DNA from: Bacteroidia bacterium
Lineage (GTDB): Bacteria; Bacteroidota; Bacteroidia; Bacteroidales; UBA12481
Assembly: GCA_026391235.1 (NCBI GenBank)
Contig: JAPLDV010000912.1
Location: 1-9,959, forward strand
Length of the DNA: 9,959 nucleotides
Direction: 5' to 3'
Shown: piece by piece, positions 7,285 to 9,959 of the stretch
Numbering within the stretch: the first letter of the stretch is position 1
Layout: each line of letters opens with the position of its first letter
Position numbers and translations under genes: made by a program
The notes under the pieces: model-generated
The model's input: only the letters and a program-made list of their open reading frames with translations
Databases searched by the model: none
Told to the model about the DNA's origin: nothing

Positions 7285-7286
7285 TT
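7238..7286 (-). repeat. 24-bp near-perfect inverted repeat overlapping the nhaD stop codon
   Basis: Bases 7238-7261 pair with 7263-7286 around a single-base centre (7262). Only two of the 24 positions fail to pair canonically: A7255 with C7269, and G7248 with T7276, which is a wobble on one strand. The stem includes two bases of the nhaD stop codon. In nhaD mRNA it would form a very long hairpin immediately at the 3' end of the coding region. No T-run follows on the minus strand, so it is not a textbook Rho-independent terminator. It could stabilise the 3' end, block read-through, or extrude as a cruciform. Confidence 0.85.
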
Positions 7287-8688
7287 AAATCATTTGCGCC
7301 TGCAGCCAATACACTCCCGCCCCGGCCAGGTAACCGATCAGTGCCAGCCAGCTGATCTTTTTCAGGTACCAGATGAAATCGATCTTTTGCAGTCCCATGG
7401 CTGCAACACCGGCTGCCGAACCGATAATAAGAATGCTTCCCCCGGTTCCGGCACAATAAGCCAGGAATTCCCAAAACAATCCATCCTGAACAAAATTCTG
7501 TACGTAAACAGGATTGGCGGCGGCGCTAACCATTTCCGGAGTGGCAATACCATACATTCCCATGGCTCCTGCTACCAAAGGAACATTGTCGATAACGCTG
7601 GATAAAATACCGATAATCAAGTTGATAACATAAATGTCCCCCACTTTCTGATCGAGCCATTTCGACAGCAGATTCAGGTGACCTGCCGATGACAAAGCGG
7701 CGACCGCCATCAGGATACCGAGGAAAAACAGGACTGTGGGGACATCTACACGCGTAAGAATTGCCGCCACCGACAATTTTCGCTGGTCTTCATGTGGCTT
7801 GGTGCGGTGGACAATTTCGGTCACCACCCATAATACGCCAAGCCCCATCAGCATTCCCATGAAAGGGGGAAGATGGGTGAGAGTCTTGAATACCGGAACA
7901 AACAGCAAGGCACCCATTCCCAGCAGCAGAAAACCCATCCGTTCCGCCGGGGAATTAAATCCGTGTTGGTCAGCCTGACTGATTTTCGGACGGACAATGC
8001 CGGGCTTCGGATAGAACAAAGTAATAATCAGCAAGGGTATCAGAATGCTGACCACGCTCGGCAAAAATACTTTCAGAATGATATGCACGGCAGTAATCTG
8101 TCCGCCGATCCACAACATGATCGTGGTCACATCACCGATCGGAGACCAGGCCCCGCCCGCATTCGCAGCCAGAATGATCAACCCGGCAACCAGCCATTTC
8201 TGCTCCCGTTCGGATACCAGTTTACGCAACAGGGCGACCATTACAATGGTCGTGGTCAGGTTATCCAGAACAGCCGACATGAAAAAGGTGATGAAGGAAA
8301 TGATCCAGATCAGACGGGTAAAGTTTGTGGTGGTGATTTTATCAGTGATCACTTTGAATCCCTGGTGCTGATCGATGATCTCAACAATCGTCATGGCTCC
8401 CAGAAGAAAGAAAATGATCGCAGCAATGTCCGACAGATGGGATAAAACCTCATGTTCTCCAACAAACCTGATCATTTCAGGATAACCTGCTCCCGGATTT
8501 GCCGCAAGGAAACCTGCCCAGGCGCTGTTGAGACCCTGGTTCAGGATTCCGGGCAGGCCCACCATATACGCAACCCACATGACTGCCCCTAAAATCAGAG
8601 CTGTAGCGGCTTTGTTGATCCTGATCGGATGTTCAAGGGCGATCGCAAGATATCCCAGGACAAACAGGATCATCATGAGTATGAACAT
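7285..8688 (-). CDS. nhaD: NhaD-type sodium:proton antiporter
   Basis: The protein has 467 residues from Met at 8688. NhaD (ion transporter superfamily) exchanges cytoplasmic Na+ (or Li+) for external protons at the inner membrane, for pH and salt homeostasis. It is strongly hydrophobic, with about a dozen predicted membrane segments in two pseudo-repeats. Hallmarks are SAVLDNLTTTIVM (Asp142-Asn143), ANAGGAWSPIGDVTT (Asp186), SSVIDNVPLVAGAMGM (Asp367-Asn368) and GTGGSILIIGSAAGVAAMG (about 413-431). The two DN-containing re-entrant-like regions are those expected to bind the ion. The frame is open to an ATG at 8745. I prefer 8688 because the protein then begins MFILMMILFVLGYLAIALEH as in other NhaD proteins, and because 8745 lies within the loop of a terminator-like hairpin. 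No obvious Shine-Dalgarno is seen. The stop codon overlaps repeat array C's hairpin. Confidence 0.93.
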   Translation of the reverse strand: MFILMMILFVLGYLAIALEHPIRINKAATALILGAVMWVAYMVGLPGILNQGLNSAWAGFLAANPGAGYPEMIRFVGEHEVLSHLSDIAAIIFFLLGAMTIVEIIDQHQGFKVITDKITTTNFTRLIWIISFITFFMSAVLDNLTTTIVMVALLRKLVSEREQKWLVAGLIILAANAGGAWSPIGDVTTIMLWIGGQITAVHIILKVFLPSVVSILIPLLIITLFYPKPGIVRPKISQADQHGFNSPAERMGFLLLGMGALLFVPVFKTLTHLPPFMGMLMGLGVLWVVTEIVHRTKPHEDQRKLSVAAILTRVDVPTVLFFLGILMAVAALSSAGHLNLLSKWLDQKVGDIYVINLIIGILSSVIDNVPLVAGAMGMYGIATPEMVSAAANPVYVQNFVQDGLFWEFLAYCAGTGGSILIIGSAAGVAAMGLQKIDFIWYLKKISWLALIGYLAGAGVYWLQAQMI

Positions 8689-8719
8689 GTGCCATGAATT
8701 TAACAGTGAATCTAATACT

Positions 8720-8760
8720 AAAAAACGGAAAGGACATGGCAGCATTATTCTACCATGTCC
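8720..8760 (-). terminator. Probable Rho-independent terminator after the kinase/coiled-coil/peptide operon
   Basis: On the minus strand GGACATGG (8760-8753) and CCATGTCC (8739-8732) form a perfect 8-bp stem with a 13-base loop. It is followed at once by TTTCCGTTTTTT (8731-8720). It lies 32 bases after the stop of the 33-residue peptide and 31 bases before the preferred nhaD start. It can therefore end the upstream transcript, or act as a leader hairpin if transcription continues into nhaD. Confidence 0.7.
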
Positions 8761-8792
8761 GCGGAGAAATGAAAATCAAATCCAAACAGCGA

Positions 8793-8894
8793 TTATTGAA
8801 CCTTAAAAACAATTTTGGCCAGCACCAAAATCAGTATTACTCCAGCAAAAATAAGAAGTGCTTTTACCAGATCCGGAATTTTTTTCTTTTTCAT
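8793..8894 (-). CDS. 33-residue single-pass membrane peptide, function unknown
   Basis: A short frame encodes MKKKKIPDLVKALLIFAGVI, then LILVLAKIVFKVQ, ending in TAA. The layout is a very basic N-terminus (four Lys after Met), a helix-like hydrophobic stretch from about residue 12 to 26, and a short basic tail. This fits a small inner-membrane protein, with the lysine-rich end probably in the cytoplasm. It begins 12 bases after the stop of the coiled-coil gene on the same strand, and a terminator-like hairpin follows it, so it sits as the last gene of the unit. The nearest purine-rich sequence (AAGGA, overlapping the end of the coiled-coil gene) is rather far from the ATG, so translational coupling is possible. 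Evidence that it is a gene is position, signal-like structure and termination, not homology. Confidence 0.6.
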   Translation of the reverse strand: MKKKKIPDLVKALLIFAGVILILVLAKIVFKVQ

Positions 8895-8906
8895 GATGAT
8901 ATTTTT

Positions 8907-9175
8907 TTATTTTTCCTTACTGCGAATCCCGCTTATATCGAGTATTTTGATTAACTCCCGATTTTTTTCATTCACCGCATTAAGATCTTTCCTTAATTCT
9001 TCAAGGTTCTTTTTCAGATGAATATTTTCGGAAAGCATAGATTCTTTCTCCAGCAGCTCCCTATCCATCGTATTTGCAAGTATCGCCGAATTATAGCTGA
9101 AGAATGCCACAACCAGAATCAGTAAGGCTATTGCCGATACGGCAACGGTTCTCCAGATTTGGGCTGCATCTTCAT
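8907..9175 (-). CDS. Small membrane-anchored coiled-coil protein with an apparent 1-base frameshift near the N-terminus
   Basis: The longest intact frame runs from GTG 9110 to TAA 8907 (67 residues), but that start would cut a membrane segment in half. Upstream codons in the same frame continue it as IWRTVAVSAIALLILVVAFF, yet they reach a TAG at 9177-9179 without any ATG. An ATG at 9175 (with another at 9169) lies in the neighbouring frame and reads MKMQPK before running to a stop at about 9128. Adding a single A to the AAA run (TTT at 9158-9160 on the plus strand) would join the two into MKMQPKIWRTVAV... of about 89 residues, with a short basic N-terminus, one membrane helix and a Glu/Lys/Leu-rich coiled coil (about residues 45-80). 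I infer a recent mutation or a sequence error. The gene begins 23 bases after the kinase stop. Its function is unknown; the architecture resembles small bitopic scaffold proteins. Confidence 0.6.
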
Positions 9176-9198
9176 CCTAAAATCGCTCGATAGATTAT

Positions 9199-9959
9199 TT
9201 ACGAACGTAATCCGCGGGAATTAAGACGGAATGAAAGCAGGATTAAAAAGCGATTAAAAACTTGCGAGGCAACGGAGAGGGTTCCTTTATGCAAGGTGAT
9301 GACTTTCTCGGCCAGTGACAGTCCTATGCCATGACCCTCGCTGGTTTTCACCGACTGGCTTCTATAAAAAGGCTGGAAAATCATTTGTATTTCATGCTCA
9401 GGAATTCCGATACCCTCGTCAAGAAAGTGGATGACCAGGTTCTCGGAAATCCTTGACAAGCTCACCACCACGCTTTGGTTTCCGGAATATTTGCAGCCAT
9501 TCTCCATGATATTCGCTATAGCGGTTTTCAGCAACATTTCATTCCCTGAAACCGTCAGTTGGTCCTCATCATCAATATCCTCATTAATTTCGATCTGAAC
9601 AGAGAACTCCGGCGACCGGGACAGAATCTCACTCCTCACCTGCCACAAAAGGTCATCAATCCGGAGCAGGGAGAAGTTCATGCCGGTAAGTTCGGTGCTC
9701 GCCTGGGCGAGAAGCAGCAGTTTTTTCGAAAGCAGGTTCAGGTTCCGGATCTCTGATAAAACGGTGGTTACGGTATCTGCGTATTCCTGATTGGTCCGGG
9801 CTTTCATCAGAACCACTTCCAGTTGCCCGGTGATTACAGTCAGCGGAGTATTCAACTCATGGGATGCGTTGGCGATAAAACTCTTCTGCATTTTAAAGGA
9901 GGCTTCGAGCCGTTCGAGCAGCTTATTGAAGGTGGCCGACAGCCTGGCAATCTCATCCT
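9199..9959 (-). CDS. Sensor histidine kinase, C-terminal part (HAMP end, HisKA, HATPase_c), runs off the window
   Basis: About 253 codons are visible, and the frame is open to the window edge, so the sensor and membrane part are missing. The first residues, DEIARLSATFNKLLERLEAS, look like the end of a HAMP linker. The dimerisation domain has the H-box SHELNTPLTVI with the phospho-accepting His at codon 9861-9859. The ATPase domain shows the N-box NIMENGCKYSG, the G1 box DEGIGIP, the F-box-like IFQPFYRSQS and the G2 box GHGIGLSLAEKVI. The protein therefore autophosphorylates on His and passes phosphate to a response regulator, likely encoded just upstream outside the window. The final strand reads ASQVFNRFLILLSF instead of the usual G-T-x-F-x-(I/V) ending, a mild divergence. 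An internal ATG at 9891 is not a plausible start because it falls inside the HAMP-HisKA helix. Confidence 0.93.
   Translation of the reverse strand, partial: DEIARLSATFNKLLERLEASFKMQKSFIANASHELNTPLTVITGQLEVVLMKARTNQEYADTVTTVLSEIRNLNLLSKKLLLLAQASTELTGMNFSLLRIDDLLWQVRSEILSRSPEFSVQIEINEDIDDEDQLTVSGNEMLLKTAIANIMENGCKYSGNQSVVVSLSRISENLVIHFLDEGIGIPEHEIQMIFQPFYRSQSVKTSEGHGIGLSLAEKVITLHKGTLSVASQVFNRFLILLSFRLNSRGLRS

Noticed and set aside
3481..7286. CRISPR array or direct-repeat integron site for the tandem arrays
   Set aside because: Units are 7-8 bases, joined without unique spacers, and no cas or integrase gene is present.
7873..8445. 190-codon open frame on the plus strand inside nhaD
   Set aside because: It is antisense to strongly conserved NhaD motifs, has a low-complexity Gln/Asn/Asp/His-rich product and no own start signals; it is a shadow of the real gene.
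8689..8745. Longer NhaD N-terminus starting at ATG 8745
   Set aside because: The start lies in the loop of the terminator-like hairpin, and the added 19 residues are not the usual NhaD beginning; Met at 8688 fits the family.

Overview
The window looks like a chromosomal segment of a member of the Bacteroidota (Bacteroidetes). The grounds are an S9 prolyl-oligopeptidase tail, two exported Gfo/Idh/MocA oxidoreductases (one lipoprotein, one Tat substrate), lipoboxes of the L-(A/I)-S-C type, weak or absent Shine-Dalgarno sequences and short tandem repeat arrays between genes. Assignment below phylum is not possible from this sequence. There is no rRNA, tRNA, insertion sequence, phage gene or CRISPR array.

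Layout. Positions 1-2008 are on the plus strand: the 3' end of an S9 peptidase gene, then two markedly AT-rich genes, a serine beta-lactamase-like lipoprotein and a small predicted outer-membrane barrel protein. Positions 2046-9959 are all on the minus strand, so they read right to left. They hold a sensor histidine kinase that runs off the window, a small membrane/coiled-coil protein with an apparent one-base frameshift, and an unannotated-size 33-residue membrane peptide, followed by a terminator-like hairpin. Next come an NhaD-type Na+/H+ antiporter, a 724-residue TPR protein, a Tat-exported Gfo/Idh/MocA oxidoreductase and a lipoprotein Gfo/Idh/MocA oxidoreductase.

The most unusual feature is what lies between the minus-strand genes. 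Each of the three gaps after nhaD, after the TPR gene and after the Tat oxidoreductase gene carries a different short-unit repeat array. Each array starts within 0-6 bases of the upstream stop codon. The array after nhaD is a strictly phased run of eleven 7-base units whose second half folds back into a 24-bp near-perfect hairpin overlapping the stop codon. The array after the Tat oxidoreductase has seven 7-base units and shares its first base with the stop codon. The one after the TPR gene has three 8-base units.

How the genes may work together: the two Gfo/Idh/MocA proteins are probably periplasmic or membrane-attached partners in carbohydrate processing, though no substrate can be read from the sequence. 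The kinase, coiled-coil protein and 33-residue peptide look like one transcription unit, probably with a response regulator upstream outside the window. NhaD and the TPR protein are probably separate housekeeping or stress functions. No defence system or biosynthetic cluster is visible.
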